A DNA stretch of 64,000 nt from Abelmoschus esculentus (GCA_035048815.1 JAUCBN010000042.1:15600501-15664500); one strand, 5' to 3'. Shown: positions 1 to 13,534, counted from the stretch's first letter. A program made the numbers and translations. Notes: generated by a model not told the origin, from the letters alone.

Positions 1-1135
1 GGGAATGATTTTATTCCTTTTGATTTACAGGCGTTAATGGTGGAAATATACTTTGATTGAATTTAAAAGCAAATGTTTCTTACATTTTGTTGCTGAATCT
101 TTCAAACCCGACAGAATTCTTCACCTTTAATGGATTGAATTTCCTCTCATTTTGCACCGAAAATTCCTCTCCGTTTTGCTGACCGAAATCGCCGCTCCAA
201 GTGGCGGAGGAAGAACAAGTATATTTTGAACATTAACGTGTGACATTGCAACCATAATTATTAGTATTTGATTTTTTACAGAAAAAAATAATTTTACTAA
301 AAAAAAAATTTGAGATTATGATATTATTTATTATTATAAATGTAAATTAAAATATAATTTATTTATTTTATAATTATTAATATAAATGAGATTGTATAAT
401 TATTATAAAAATTAATTAATTAAGAGATTCAAATAAAAAATTAATACGGATATATTTAATAACATCGATAAACGAATTATAAAAAAATTAATTTATTAAA
501 ACAACATTAATATTATAAATCAGATTCAATTATCGTAAGAAAATTATCCACAATATATCTAAATAGTATTACTAATGTAATTCCTTGGTATTTGATTTTT
601 ATATTTTAATTGACATAATTCAGTTATTTTTTTATAGTAGCATTTTTAATATGATATAAAATCAAAAAATATTTACAATGTTTTATTGAGTAATTATTTT
701 AATATTTTTTAGATAATTTAATTTATAATTTATTTCAAATTTCCCACATATATTTTAAAATTTATAATTTTATTTTATCTGAAACGAGTTAAATTATTAT
801 CTAAATTCGGATATGAATTATGTAAATTATTATTCAATTATTTAAATTCATTAAATATCCATATAAACGCAATAAACTAAAATAAAATTCAAATTTCAGG
901 ATTTTTTTTCTCCCGAAATTTAAATCTTATTTATTCCATTTTCCCACCTTTTCTCGGACGCCAAACAGAATTAATTCATCATCAAAACAATTTTAAATAT
1001 TCACATTTTATAGAAATAGATTATATATATTTCTTAATGCACTTACAATGGATAATACTTTTATGAAGATGGAAAAAAAAGGAATAAAATTACAAAAGAT
1101 AGAATTTGCAGAGAGATTAACCCACCTCGAAAATT
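1..1135. other. AT-rich stretch without a recognisable gene
   Basis: The first 250 bases are of mixed composition and the rest is very AT-rich. No open reading frame of convincing composition and no inverted repeat with clear ends were seen. The last part is the 3' flank of the broken IRX15-like gene. Confidence 0.5.
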
Positions 1136-2080
1136 TTACCAGTCATCGTCTTCTCCAGATGATAAAGGCGCTGATGATGTCGAATTCTTACAAAACCCAG
1201 ATTTCTTACCATTATTATGTTCTTCCTTTTCAACCACAAAATGTCCTAAATAATCTACAGTTTCCACCAGATTTTCGTGGCACAGAAACTCGACGCTGAA
1301 AAGTCTTTCCACGTCCCTCTCGATTTCATGCACGAAAACATGGGTTTTCCCACCTCTCTTCTTGCTTCTCGCCAACACCCCCGCCGTAGAAATCGGAGCC
1401 ATCCTCCCCGGAGCATCCGGGAAGTAGCCACGTGGACCGTCGATCAAGATTACATCCCAGCTCAAGTCGTATATATGGTCCGGCATGTCGTTGATCGCAA
1501 GCTTGCAATCGGAGAACTTCTGCACCGGTCTGCAGTCGTCTCCGATGTGGGATTTCGCCAAGGATAGCAATTCCGTCATCTTTTTCACTTTAGTAGTGTA
1601 CTGAACATCGTACGCTTCGATCTCCGGGTGGCTGCGCTCGAACGACGAAACCAAGTACTCGCTTTCGACTAGAAAAACGGTGTGACCGTTGATGTTGCAG
1701 GGAGTGCTAGAGGAGGGATTCATGGGTGAGACCGAAAACAAGGAAACGGCAAGGCGAGGAAGGACAATTATGGAGAGTGGAAGCAATGAGGGAGAGTTCG
1801 GGTGACGACATGTGGTGGGTCTTGTTATTGACGGTGGAAGCGTAATGGAGGAGGGCGGCGGTTATGGAAGAAGGTAAGGAAGAAGATGCAGTAGTGGAAA
1901 GAGGAGTAACGGAAGTGGAAGCAGAACTGGTGTTGAAAAGAGTTAGAGAGAAAGCTAGAGTAAAGAAAGCGATGAGGAATAGTAGGAATAAGCGGTGGGG
2001 GGAAGCGGCGGTGAGTTTGTGACTTTGTGTATCAACGGGTGGATGAGAATCAGCTTCGTATTAGCGTTCCTGTTCTTCAT
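1136..2080 (-). pseudogene. IRX15/IRX15-L-like (DUF579) pseudogene
   Basis: This is a single-exon relic of a Golgi DUF579 protein. IRX15 and IRX15-L are needed for normal glucuronoxylan in secondary walls, and the related GXM proteins are xylan 4-O-methyltransferases. Read from ATG at 2080 it gives a short basic N-terminus ending in LILIHP, then, after a frame change near 2030, a hydrophobic membrane anchor (LFLLFLIAFFTLAF), a Ser/Thr stem and the motif FLVFGLTHESLL. An in-frame TAG follows at 1709-1707 where family members have Trp. A further one-base frame change near 1692 leads into the intact C-terminal half, which carries HPEIEAYDVQYTTK, WDVILIDGPRG and HVFVHEIERDVE. The total length, about 315 codons, matches the family. 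Two frameshifts and one stop argue for a dead gene; sequencing error could explain one lesion but hardly three. Confidence 0.88.
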
Positions 2081-2278
2081 ATCCTCCTCTGGGTTCTGAG
2101 ATAATTCTTTTAGATTATAAGGAATCGTGAGATGAATCAGAGCAGGAATCCGAAGGAAAGTGGAAGGGATTGACTGGAGGACAAGAAAATAAAGTTGTGG
2201 TGGAGCCGGAGATGTGTCTTTGGTTTTAAAACGGTGTTGGTGGTTGACGATGTCTGCTTGTCCCTTGGATTAAGTACT

Positions 2279-3018
2279 AATTACTACGAGAGATTATTAC
2301 ATGAATCCGTTCTATCACTTATATAGTTTCTGATTAATTAAATTAAAATATACTATTTACTTTTTTATATCATATTCACACATAAGTATTATCCAAATCA
2401 TTCATTTTAATATCATAGATTTAAAAAAAAATATTACTAAAGATTTTTTATGTTGTCTTCCTCTTTATTATTTAATTTTTTTAATTACTTTTTCGTAACT
2501 CCTAACCCTAAAACATAACCCAAAACACTAAGTTTAAACCCTAAACTCTAACCCCTAATCTTAAACCCTAACCTAACCTTAACCCTTAAATTTTAAACCT
2601 AAACTCTAACTCTAACCCTAAACCCTAAACCTTAACACTAATACTAACCCTAAACCCTAAATTCTAACCCTAACCCTAAACCCTAACACTAACCTTAAAC
2701 CCTAAGCCTAACACTAATCATAAACTCTAAACCCTAACCTTAACCTTAAACCCTAACTCTAAACCCTAAATCTTAAACCCCAAATCTATATAAAAAAATA
2801 ATTGAAATTTTTTTTAAAGATTAAAGAAAAAGATGACACAAAAATATTTTTAGTAATATTTTTTTCTTTTTAAATCAAATACATTAAATTAGATGATTTA
2901 TACAATGCTTATATATAAATATGATATGAAAAAATAAATAATATATTTTAATTTAATTAGTTAAAAATTATATCTTAAGTGATAAAACGGATTCATATAA
3001 TAATTTCTCAATTACTAC
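2279..3018. mobile_element. Mutator-like MITE with telomere-like core (copy A)
   Basis: The element runs from 2288 to 3009 (722 bp) and is flanked by an exact 9-bp duplication, AATTACTAC, at 2279-2287 and 3010-3018. Both ends read inwards GAGA(G/A)ATTATTA(C/T)ATGAATCCGT, and the inverted similarity continues for roughly 200 bp on each side. No transposase coding sequence is present, so it is non-autonomous. A 9-bp duplication with long inverted repeats is the hallmark of Mutator-like elements. The centre is a degenerate run of telomere-like repeats. Confidence 0.85.
2501..2785. repeat. degenerate telomere-like (CCCTAAA) array
   Basis: About 285 bp made of AACCCTAA, AAACCCTAA, AACACTAA, AACCTTAA and similar variants. 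Plant telomeres are (CCCTAAA)n, so this is a strongly decayed interstitial telomere-like tract. It sits exactly between the two inverted repeats of the Mutator-like MITE at 2288-3009. Confidence 0.8.
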
Positions 3019-3268
3019 GGAATTAATTGATGAGGTCGTATTTACGACTAAACTTTTCTTACATCATTAATTTGTCTGGATCAAGATTCCATCCCACTTT
3101 ATCTCCTCAATCCCCCCACTTGCCATTACTTTACAAGTGAGTGGACTCAGTAAAGCATGGTGACTCTGGAGAAGATAATTTGCTGGAACAGATCAGCATA
3201 TGCATTGATGAGATCTATGACACAGGAGATGGTTTATTGGTTTCGATTCTGTATGTACCAGTGGGAGC

Positions 3269-3499
3269 CTGGGACTGAAAAAATTATACAGTAAACCCTG
3301 TTCACCACATCATTCATAGTTACAAGTAATCAAGATCGTTGATCTTAATTTTTTTTTCAAGTGAATCATCAACTCTTTCTTACATAGACTTAGTGAATGG
3401 GTAATTATTAGGTGGTTATTTAAAGATCAATGATCTTAATTGTTTGGACCATGGATGACGTGGTGAACAAGTTTCACCGTATTATCTCTCCCGGGACTG
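3269..3499. mobile_element. Mutator-like MITE (copy C)
   Basis: The element runs from 3278 to 3490 (213 bp). The right end read inwards is GAGAGATAATACGGTGAAAC, continuing into TTCACCACGTCATCCATGG. The left end is AAAAAATTATACAGTAAACC, continuing into TTCACCACATCATTCATAG. The 9-bp flanks are CTGGGACTG (3269-3277) and CCGGGACTG (3491-3499), differing at one base. Ends and duplication length match the other members of this family in the window. Confidence 0.75.
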
Positions 3500-4220
3500 G
3501 GAGAATCTCCAATGGAATCGGTAGATGGTTAGATGCATACGGCCGGTCAATCGCAGCTCAAGTACATCTTGCCATCAAAGATTATGTAAAAAAATATCAT
3601 TTTTAATTCACATAAATTAAATTTATATTTAATCAATTTTAATAAATTATTTTTAACTAAATACATATTTTATTTTACGTGGACAAGTATTTTTCTGCGC
3701 AATCTTATTTGTGAGTTATTTTTTAAAAAATTCCCCAAAAAGGGATTTCTAACAAAGTAGAAAATAATCTTACATATAAATAATTCTATTTTTACCCCGT
3801 CATTTGCGGGCCCCATAAGAAACACTGTCGTAAGAAATCCAACGGCTGAGATATCGTCTTGTGATCCCAACTTAGGGTTTACAACGTTCTGTAGGTCCAA
3901 TTCGGTCCCGTAGTGCCTTAGCAGATACTCCTTTCAAAACCCCTCCCTTTCCCACTCTTCAAACCTCATCTTCTTACGCGCCGCCGCCACTCTTCCGCCG
4001 GCGGGGAAACCACATCCTTCCCCTTCCCTCTCCTCCCCTTTCGAATATAAGAAAAAAAGTACAAAAAGAAAAGAAAGTTCGTTTCTTTAGGAAGGTTGAG
4101 ATTTTCAGCTTACTATCATTTATTATCATTAATTGCTCTTTGGGTTTCGTTTGATTAATAAAAAAGAGGAGAGGGAAGAAAATTAGGGTTTTTAGCTGTT
4201 GGATTTAGAGTTTCAGAGAT

Positions 4221-4720
4221 ATGGCGCATGTTCAAGTTCAGGGGCAAAGTGGGGGCGTTAACTATGGATCTGGGGGAGCCAATAACCAGTTTGTAACGTC
4301 GCTGTATGTTGGGGATTTGGATCCCAGTGTTAATGAGACTCAACTTTATGAGTTCTTTAACCAGGTTGGTCAGCTGCTTACGGTTCGCTTGTGCACGGAT
4401 CTGTCAACCCGAAGGTCTCTTGGTTATGGTTATGTCAACTATGGCAACCCCCAAGATGGTAAATTGTTCAAATTTCTAAGCTTCAGTTTTAGTTCTAGTT
4501 TTCCCCATTTTTTTCAAATGATTTTGTTCACTGTAGATTGGATGGTTTTGTCTTGGTTTTTGTTGAATAATGGATGAGTGCTTTTGTTAGTATTTTAAAC
4601 AATGTTCATAAATTGCATTTTATTTTAATGAATTATGAAATAAAAGAAAAAAGTTATTAGATTGATTCAAAATCAATTGGAAATGATGATACAATACAAG
4701 ATTATAATACTGTGAAGCTG

Positions 4721-4792
<72 letters not shown>

Positions 4793-7306
4793 TGCTTCTG
4801 CATCGATTCCTTTAGAAAGTTGCTTAGTTAGTGTGGATGACATCCTATTTTGTTTACTTACAGCTGCAAGGGCACTGGAGCTTCTGAACTTCACTCCTCT
4901 GAATGGAAAGCCTATCCGGATTATGTATTCGAACCGTGACCCTAGTCTTCGTAGAAGCGGTGCAGGGAATATATTTATCAAGGTAATAAAACTTAACTGT
5001 CCTAGGATTTCTTTTGCTGTTTTGTTTTGTAAATATGGGCTCCGTTTATATCACTTTGTTTATTTTGATTTTTTCCTGGTGAATCTGGCAGAATTTAGAC
5101 AAGGGAATCGATCAAAAAGCTTTGCATGATACGTTTTCTGCATTTGGAAACATTCTCTCGTGCAAGTTAGCCACCGATCCCTCTGGCCAGTCAAAAGGTT
5201 ATGGGTTTGTACAATTTGACAATGAGGAATCTGCTCAAAAAGCGATAGAGCAATTGAATGGTATGCTATTGAATGATAAGCAAGTCTATGTTGGCCCTTT
5301 TGTTCGCAAGCAAGAAAGAGACAATTCCACTAGCAAGACTAAATTTAACAATGTCTATGTAAAGAATCTCTCGGAGTCGACTACTGATGAAGACTTGAAT
5401 AAAATTTTTGGTGAATTTGGTCCAATCACTAGTGCTGTGGTGATGAGGGATGCGGATGGGAAATCCAAGGGCTTCGGATTTATCAACTTTGAGAATGCTG
5501 ATGATGCTTCTAGAGCTGTTGAGTCCCTAAATGGAAAGAAATTTGACGATAAGGAATGGTTCGTCGGGAAAGCTCAGAAAAAATCTGAGAGGGAGGCTGA
5601 ACTGAAACAGCGATTCGAGCAGACAATGAAAGAGGCAGCAGATAAATTTCAAGGAGCAAACTTATATGTTAAGAATTTGGATGATAGCATAAGTGACGAG
5701 AAACTTAAAGAGCTATTCTCTCAATATGGTACCATAACATCATGCAAGGTTAGCTCATTTTTAGAATAATCGAGTTCGATGAATTCGATACTTGGCTGAA
5801 CCTATTATTAAATGTAACAGGTTATGCGAGACCCTAACGGAATAAGTAAAGGATCAGGGTTTGTTGCGTATTCAACCCCAGAAGAAGCATCAAAAGCTGT
5901 AAGTTTTAACAGTAGATCTACTCCCATAATCTTATCTATATCATAATCTAAATTTTGTAATAACAGCTTGCGGAGATGAATGGCAAAATGATAGTCAACA
6001 AACCACTTTATGTTGCGCAAGCTCAAAGGAAGGAAGATAGGAGAGCCAGGTTGCAGGTGTGTTCTTTGGATATTTTACGAGTCTTGACTAAACTGTAGTG
6101 GCACAAAAGGATGTTTTTATTCTTTAGTATGCTAAGACGTTTGCCACAATTTTTACAGGCTCAGTTTTCTCAAATGCGACCCCTTGCAATGGCACCTTCA
6201 GTTGGACCTCGAATGCCAATGTACCCACCAGGAGGTCCAGGTCTTGGGCAACAAATATTCTACGGTCAAGCATCTCCAATGTTCCCTCCACAGGTAACTA
6301 TTTATATTTGCATTTTTTCTTAACCTACGTAATTAGTCCATTATGCTATTCTGTAACGTCTGCCTTAGAAAATCATGACCATGATTGTGCCTTTTTATTC
6401 CGTCAGCCTGGATTTGGATATCAGCAGCAGCTTGTTCCGGGTATGAGGCCCGGTGGGGCTCCCATGCCAAATTTCTTCGTACCAATGGTTCAGCAAGGCC
6501 AGCAGGGTCAGCGTCCTGGGGGCAGAAGAGCTGGGGCTATTCAGCAAAATCAGCAACCATCTCCTTTAATGCAGCACCAGGTTTGTTTTATCTCTTTTTT
6601 TCATTGTGCAATTTCTTTGATATGCATGCTTGTATCCGTAAATACTTCATTGATCTGATGTCTCACAAAAATATCAGATGCTACCCCGTGGGCGGGTCTA
6701 TCGCTATCCACCAGGGCGTGGTCTGCCTGATGTTTCAGTGCCTAATGTTGCTGGAGGCATGATGTCTGTTCCATATGATATGGGTGGCATGCCTATGCGT
6801 GATGCACCACTTTCTCAGCCAATTCCGATCGGAGCTTTGGCCTCAGCTCTTGCAAATGCTACTCCAGATCATCAAAGAACGGTATGACTTCTTTGTTTTA
6901 TTTATTTGTTACTTCTTTTTCAGCATATTGGTGCTGTCAAAGTATACTTGTAGCATATTACAAGGCAATTTTTTTCTTTTAGTAAAAGAGTTAATCGCTT
7001 ACACAAACAGAGATGTGACCTTAACAAACCGAAATTGTCTTTTTTATATGGATCAACGTGTAGATGCTGGGGGAGAACCTCTATCCGCTTGTTGAGCAGC
7101 TGGAACCCGATGCAGCAGCTAAAGTAACCGGGATGCTTCTAGAGATGGATCAGACCGAGGTTTTACACTTGCTTGAGTCACCTGAAAGTCTAAAAGCCAA
7201 AGTAGCAGAAGCAATGGAAGTTCTGAGGGTTGTAGCTCAGCAGCAAGCCGGTGGTGCTGCCGATCAGCTGGCTTCTCTGTCATTAAATGACAACCTTGTC
7301 TCTTGA
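4221..7306 (+). CDS. poly(A)-binding protein (PABPC class, PAB2/PAB8-like)
   Basis: Cytoplasmic protein that coats mRNA poly(A) tails, links them to eIF4G and controls translation and deadenylation. Nine exons: 4221-4458, 4864-4982, 5092-5748, 5821-5898, 5967-6056, 6159-6293, 6407-6580, 6678-6881, 7064-7306. All introns are GT-AG and every phase joins, giving 645 residues, the normal plant length. Four RRM domains lie at about 28-100, 115-190, 206-282 and 309-385, with RNP motifs such as SLYVGDL, NIFIKNL, KGYGFVQF, NVYVKNL, KGFGFINF and NLYVKNL. A Pro/Gly/Gln linker follows, and the C-terminal MLLE domain (about 566-630) contains KVTGMLLE. The start is the first ATG after a pyrimidine-rich leader with an in-frame, family-like N-terminus. 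Intron 1 holds a large microsatellite. The gene looks intact. Confidence 0.96.
4718..4788. repeat. (TA)n(TG)n microsatellite in PABP intron 1
   Basis: A compound dinucleotide run, first TA units then about 25 TG units, lies inside the first intron of the poly(A)-binding protein gene, about 75 bp before the acceptor at 4863. It reads through in several frames only because it is a simple repeat; it is not coding. Confidence 0.97.
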
Positions 7307-7719
7307 GGGCTTCACAGATGAGCATGTTTTGGTTAGGAGGATGATTTAGCTGGTTTTTGATTCACTAGTTTTTTTTTTTGAAACAGTGAAAACACAATCC
7401 ATTTTCATGCTAATATGACCTTAGCAATACACTGTCTTTGGGTTTGGAATTTGGAATTCTATGGAAAACTCTCTGATTTGTTTGCTTTCTAAGGTTGCAA
7501 GTTTAATTAGGACATAGCCCTAATTAATAAGTTATGTAGCATTCTTCTTCTGTATGTATGCACAAAATGAGAAGCCAACCACTGTACTGTTAACTCCATT
7601 GTTGGACAAGTTCTAAACACTACCTAACACAGCTAGTCAATTAATATATTTCAACATGCATTCATACAAAAGCTTTTGGAAAAATCCCAACACCATTTTA
7701 TCTCATTGGAGGCTTCGTT
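7307..7719. other. convergent 3' flanks of PABP and SUD1-like genes
   Basis: About 410 bp between the stop codon of the poly(A)-binding protein gene (+) and that of the SUD1-like gene (-). It contains the 3' UTRs of both. No other feature was seen. The two genes are transcribed towards each other. Confidence 0.7.
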
Positions 7720-10700
7720 TTAATTGACATGCCTCAATCTCAGCCCAACATCAGCATTGCGATCAGGTTGCTGCCGGATTATTCCACTGCCCTGCAGATT
7801 AGATCCCGGTGTTTCAGATGAAGCTCCTGTTGTTTCACTTTGCTTTTGTTCCGAGCCTTCCCCAAAGTTATGGAGTCTACGGCCGATGAGGTATCTGTCG
7901 TCCCTTATAGAGTTGTGGAGGTTAGTGAACCAGACATGAAATCTTTTTGCACAAAAGCACAACAAGCTGAAGGAAAGGCATCCCAGCCATGCGAAGCGGT
8001 AGACAGCCGAGTTAACCACCAATGGGTATCCAAGCACAGGAAACACACCACGGGATAATACATATGGTAAACACAACGCCGTCAGCAGCTTCATTATGAT
8101 AGGGAACACGATCTCCCGCAATACCCAAAGGCTCTGTAGTCTGGAGAAGCCATCTTCTCTCACCCTTTCAAATTTTACTCGCCAGCTTTCATCTACCAAT
8201 GGCATCATATGATCCAGCATAACCTGTAGTACAAGAAATCAAGTTTTGGCCGTGTCATGGAATAATATCCTTAGAGAATTTGTCCACTGGTTATAGTAAA
8301 ATGTGGTCCGAAACTTACCAGTCTAGTCCATATCTTCAGAAAAATGAGACCCAACGCCCAGTCTTGATAAAGGAGGAAAACCGGACTCTCATCCACAGGC
8401 ACCCGCATAGGCACAATCACCAAAAGCTCGAAAAGCAGGCCAATAAGAACAGGAATGACAAAAATCTACACATTACAGCACCAATGAAGATATATAAGTT
8501 AGATATCGGGAACTTTGAAACAAGTAGAAAGCAAACATTACTGATCACATACCCATATTGATAGGAGCAAGGAGCTCTTGATGACAATGACACCCCACTT
8601 CCAGATTTGGCCCAACAGAACTGAAGCCTTCTTTGTTCTTATGTGTTCCGTGGAGTATCTAGCCCCAGCCAAGGCTGTCCAAATGAAATAGCTTCCAATG
8701 ACAAAAGCATAAAGGTCTACAATGAAGAACAAAACAATAACCGATTAGCACTAACATTATAGTTGGAGAATTTTAGTAGGTGGTAAGCAAGAATGAAATT
8801 GCATTACCATTGCACTTAATGCCGTGAGTTATTGGGAGAAGAGGAATTGCATTGAATAGAGCACGCCCAAGTGATATCGGTACTACTATCAAGGCAGAGT
8901 TGAATACAAGCAAAGTCATCCAAGCGATGACCAGCAACAGAACAATGCGAAGAATAAAACTGTACCTGCTAAAGAATTCTTCCATAAAATTAGATAGCCA
9001 ACTACAAAAAAAAGATATTAGACTAACAAAATGTAGTAAGAGAAGATGAAAAGGAACAAAGGAGCCATTAACCATAACCCTCCGTTCTATATTTAAAACT
9101 AACAAACAAATCAATATAGATGCCAACTTTGTATATTGAAAGGCCCAGATATCCGGTTTTCATTGCAGGATTCAGTACTTAACAAACAAGTACTTGGAGA
9201 AAAAATCATTTGGAAGAATCAGATATAAAAAACTTGAAAACTCATCCCAGAAAAAAGGTAAAAATTCATGGTGTTGTAATGCATCTAAACAAAGTTCCTG
9301 CGCATAAATCTAAAACCCATTCAATATCTTTATAAATAATAACTTGCAAGTGCAAATAAGATGATTTTTTTAATGTTAATAGCATAAATAAAACCTATAA
9401 ATACTCATCACAATTCACAAATGTAGAATCTTAGAACAGCGGTGCATGCAAGTATACTATCAAACAAAATGAAGATGGAACAGAATATTAACCACAATTA
9501 AAACAGACACGTCAAGTAATGTTGTCAACCAAAAGCATCGTATAACTTACCCCGAATCGGTTTGTTCATCCCCATCAAACTCCTCCACGGCATTAGAGTT
9601 TCTTGATGCGAGGAGGACTCTATTTGGATCAGCAGCAGCAGCAAATGCAACCATGGCCTCTTCCTGTCTACCTAGTTGCACAATCGGTAGTCTATTCTGT
9701 GGTCCTGGTTCCACATTGACATTCTCCTGGACAGCATTCTCCTCAGGTCTGGGAAGTAAGAAGTCAGTTAAGCTTAATGCCCAGCCAACTGCAGTAAACC
9801 AATTGCGCAGAAGAGACTTGATTGTCGTCCGCAATTTAAAATGCTCAACAGCAAATGGAATGCATATTTGAAAGAGAAGCATGTCAGCTGGAATCTCAGT
9901 AAATGGGTCGGAAACCCTGCAACAAGCAAATCATTTAAATGTAAGGTAACAATAAGTATAAATAAGCAAAGCAATGAGAAATGGTAAGAGCCAATCTTAC
10001 GATATATCGAGTGGGAAAACAGAGGGTGCCATCCTCATAGCAAGCTTGACTGGCAAAAATACCAGCATCACAATCAAACTCCCATAAACTGCAACTGATA
10101 ACAAGACCCTACGAGCGTGCTTGTGTACAGGATCATCAATTAAATCCCGGAAGGGATTGTAGTTTGGGTCGGCTGGGTCTCGAAGGAAGTATAGAACTCC
10201 ATTACGTAAAACCTGCCCGTAAAAAAATGATATTATCAACTCATGCTACAATAGGTTCCAGATTAAAACTTAATAACATAGGACAGATAAGGGCATTACC
10301 CCTCGAAGAAGGCTGACAAAGATGCTTATTTGCAGCATGTACACAATTCCAACAACCCAATGTATCAACGAGCTTGCTAAAGGTGAAACTGAGAAGAACT
10401 GAACTCTTTGAGACATCGATTTCCCAAACATCCTTATTGTACATACATCTAGCCACCATCCACACATCAAAGGGAACACCCCAAGCTCAATTACAAGCAG
10501 GAAAGCAACTTTAACCATTGTCATCAAATGCTTCATTGCCGTCAAGAACTGCCTGAAGAAGGATGGAATTGTCTCGGCTATTGAGGCAATTCCATAGAAC
10601 CTCCCCATTGTCAAAGGCTCACCCCTAGTGTACCTAACCAGAGTGACAATACCTAGGTAGAAGAAGATTAAGGAGAATATAAACATGTAACCAATAGCAA

Positions 10701-13365
10701 GAGTTGTAACATCAGAAAGCCTTGATGATCCAATAGATACTCCTTTCAAAAGATCTGCTGGAAATGATGCACTTGTGTTGCTTGAAACTTCAGCGACTCC
10801 AGTAGATTTTGCTTTCAACATTTCTACAACCTGACCTTGGCCTTCAGTAGTCAAATTTGTAACGGCAGTTAATGAGTTCTTCAATGTGATGTTTGCTAAG
10901 GAAAGGGCAGTATCTGTCAATGGCATGACTACTGACAGTACTGGACCACTTGCAGAAGAGAAAAGCCAAGATACATAATAGAGAATAATGCGGCCCATCG
11001 AGAAAGGCACAAAAATTACAACACCAAGGAATATCATATTGCTCGCTAGGACCTGCAGGAATGGAAAATCAAGTCATGAAAGAAAATTGTGCTAAACATA
11101 GTATTAGCATGTGGAGAGAGAATTAAGCAAATTCTAGTCATAGTGGAGATCGAGAATTCCCAGCCGAGTAGCTGACGCCGTGCAATTCAAAGTAGTACCA
11201 TGTCAAGTAACGACAATAGAATATAAGATTATAGTTAGTCAAAGTATTGCATAAAACTATGAAATCATTCAATGACCTCGTATCGGTATTTTGGAAGTGA
11301 AAACATTTTAAGGAATGACAAAAGAGACAAGAATGGCACTCTTTATAAGAAAAAAAATTGGGATAAAGTTTCGACCATTAAAAATACAGCAAAGAAGAAA
11401 AGTGCTGAAAAATTAATCATGTTTGTTCACTCAATTAAGCCCTAAACTATAAGTTTTATCAAATTTGAACTTATAAAGAACCCATGCCACGACAGATTCA
11501 CACAAATGCAAGAACACACAAATCCCCTTGTTTTGAGGATGATAGGGTGATAAGCTAGTCTCGGCACCTAATGGTTCCCAAGAAAACACCCAACAAAAAA
11601 CAAGTCGGGCACTAGTAAGAGAATGTCAATTTGAAGTTAAAGATAGATAATCAGATAATGCAAGTAAAACAACTAAAGAGACTTACGGTGAATGCATTCT
11701 CAACCAAATGAAAAACAGGACCCTGCATGCCAACAAGCTCATCAAAGGGTACATCCTCGGCGCCATCAGCATCATCCAGGCCATCAAACATCTGTTCAAC
11801 GTGAGCTTCAAGACGAGCTGCCTGCATTTCCCACCGAGCAGCCACATTTTCAGCATTCCTTCTGATTATTTGGCCAGCTCCACCAGCATCTTCACCATTA
11901 CCATCACCAGCTAAATTCCTATTAGCTTGTCCCGGGGGTCGCATGGCAGCACGAGCACCATTCCTCTCCCCTTCATCTTCTCTCTCAGCATCTCCTCCAA
12001 GCTCTCTCAAATGCCGAAAATAATCCCTCAAAGAAGTGGCTCCAAGAAAAATAAACACAATGCTAGCAGAAAGTAGGAACCCATGCAAGCAATCAGTAAG
12101 AATGATTGTGGTTGAAATATGACTTAGGAATAATCTCTGAGCTTCACCAAAACTCCTGACAAAAGCCAAGCGCCATATCCAAAAGGTAATGAAAGGTATA
12201 ATGAGGAGCCAAACTGAAAGTACAAAACTAAGGCGCAAAAAGAACTGCAGAACATGACAAGCTTTCATTGCCATCCCAACAACAAACTCCTGAAAAGGAA
12301 GCCGTGCTGGAGCATTCTCGGCATACACAGGAGAGAAAGAAAATGCATGCTTACAAACCTGCAAAGAAAGTCGAGTATAGTTAAAGGCTTAAAGCATGAA
12401 AATCGCATGCCAAATCTACCTTCTAGAGCATAAATAGAGAAACAAGGAGAGGAGAGGGGCAGAGACATAAATAGAGAAACATAGACAGAAGGCGGTAGAA
12501 AAAGATAACCAAAACACACTTAAAAAGTACTATGAAATGACACAAAAATAAGAATTCATGGGAAGCCATTCTCACAACATGAAAACAGAAACAAAGCTTG
12601 TGTCTAGTGCATGACCTTTATATCCTAAAGTTCAAGGCTATTCTCTTACAGAATCAAGATGGTCCCTTTGATCATGTGTTAATCCAATTCAGAATTGATG
12701 AGTACAAAACCACGAGAATCATTACAAAACAATGAAAATAAACAAAATCTTAATCAAATTCTCATGACTCCAAAATGGAAAGGTATCAAGATTTGCAACT
12801 TCAATTGGCATTATTCGTTAGGGAATTAAAATGAAGTCGAAAAAATTGTCTTGATTTCTTAATCACCTTTGTTAATCGTTATAAAACCATACCTAAATCA
12901 AATACCAAATCATGAAATTTAATAATAAAACCCTAACTGAAATTAACCTAATTTACGAAAAAAAAACTCATATATACCACAAATGATTAGAAAAAAGAAC
13001 CTAACCTCGCATTGGCGAGCGTTACTATGATTAAGCCATTGCATAAGGCAATCCTGGTGGACAAATTTGATACTGCCGCTACACGCGCAAGGGTATCGAA
13101 GGGGATTCTCTGCATCGCCCGGGTTCCGGCAGATCCTGCAAACATCTTCCTCTTCTTCCTCCTCCATCTCCATCTCCGCACCATACTTAGTCGCCTCCGC
13201 GAAAGACATCGATGACGTCGCTTTTTCCTCCTTAGATGATGTGGACGACGTAGATGGAGACGGCTTCATGCTGTCTTCTACAACGGCATCTGTGGAGGAA
13301 CTGGGGTTTTCAAATCCCGGCAGCGGTGGAGGAGGAGGAGGAGGAGCCGCGGGAGCGATCTCCAT
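7720..13365 (-). CDS. SUD1: SUD1/CER9-type RING-CH E3 ubiquitin ligase (DOA10/MARCH6 family)
   Basis: ER-membrane ubiquitin ligase of the yeast Doa10/animal MARCH6 family. In Arabidopsis SUD1/CER9 acts on cuticle wax synthesis, HMG-CoA reductase activity and ABA responses. Nine exons in transcript order: 13365-13006, 12358-11687, 11052-10300, 10212-10001, 9916-9551, 9001-8808, 8716-8553, 8465-8319, 8223-7720. All introns are GT-AG and phases join, giving 1123 residues (Arabidopsis about 1108). A Pro-rich and acidic N-terminus precedes a C4HC3 RING-CH domain at about 76-125 (CRICRNPGD, CACSGSIKFVHQDC, then CEVCKH across the first splice). Many hydrophobic membrane segments follow. A short hydrophilic C-terminal tail ends the protein. 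The start at 13365 is chosen because the upstream in-frame extension looks like leader sequence. Confidence 0.95.
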
Positions 13366-13534
13366 AGTTTGGGTCTGAGAAACGATGGAACGAGTCGGTT
13401 GAGCCTCGTCGGTTCTTGCAAATATTATTTTACAAATATTTTTCCTTGTTTTGTTGATGATGAACAATGGGTCGAGTTTGAAACGATATATTGCGGGATA
13501 TGTCGGCTACTCGGGTTTTCCTTGTTCGTCTTTT

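Noticed and set aside
2501..2785. A real telomere or chromosome end
   Set aside because: The repeats are degenerate, short, flanked by unique DNA on both sides and enclosed by a MITE.
4737..5129. Open frame with a long Cys-Val run
   Set aside because: It is the translation of the (TG)n microsatellite in PABP intron 1 joined to exon 2 in frame; the spliced gene model explains it.
13366..13467. Upstream extension of the SUD1-like start
   Set aside because: The in-frame upstream residues do not resemble the family, and the ATG at 13365 gives the usual Pro-rich N-terminus.
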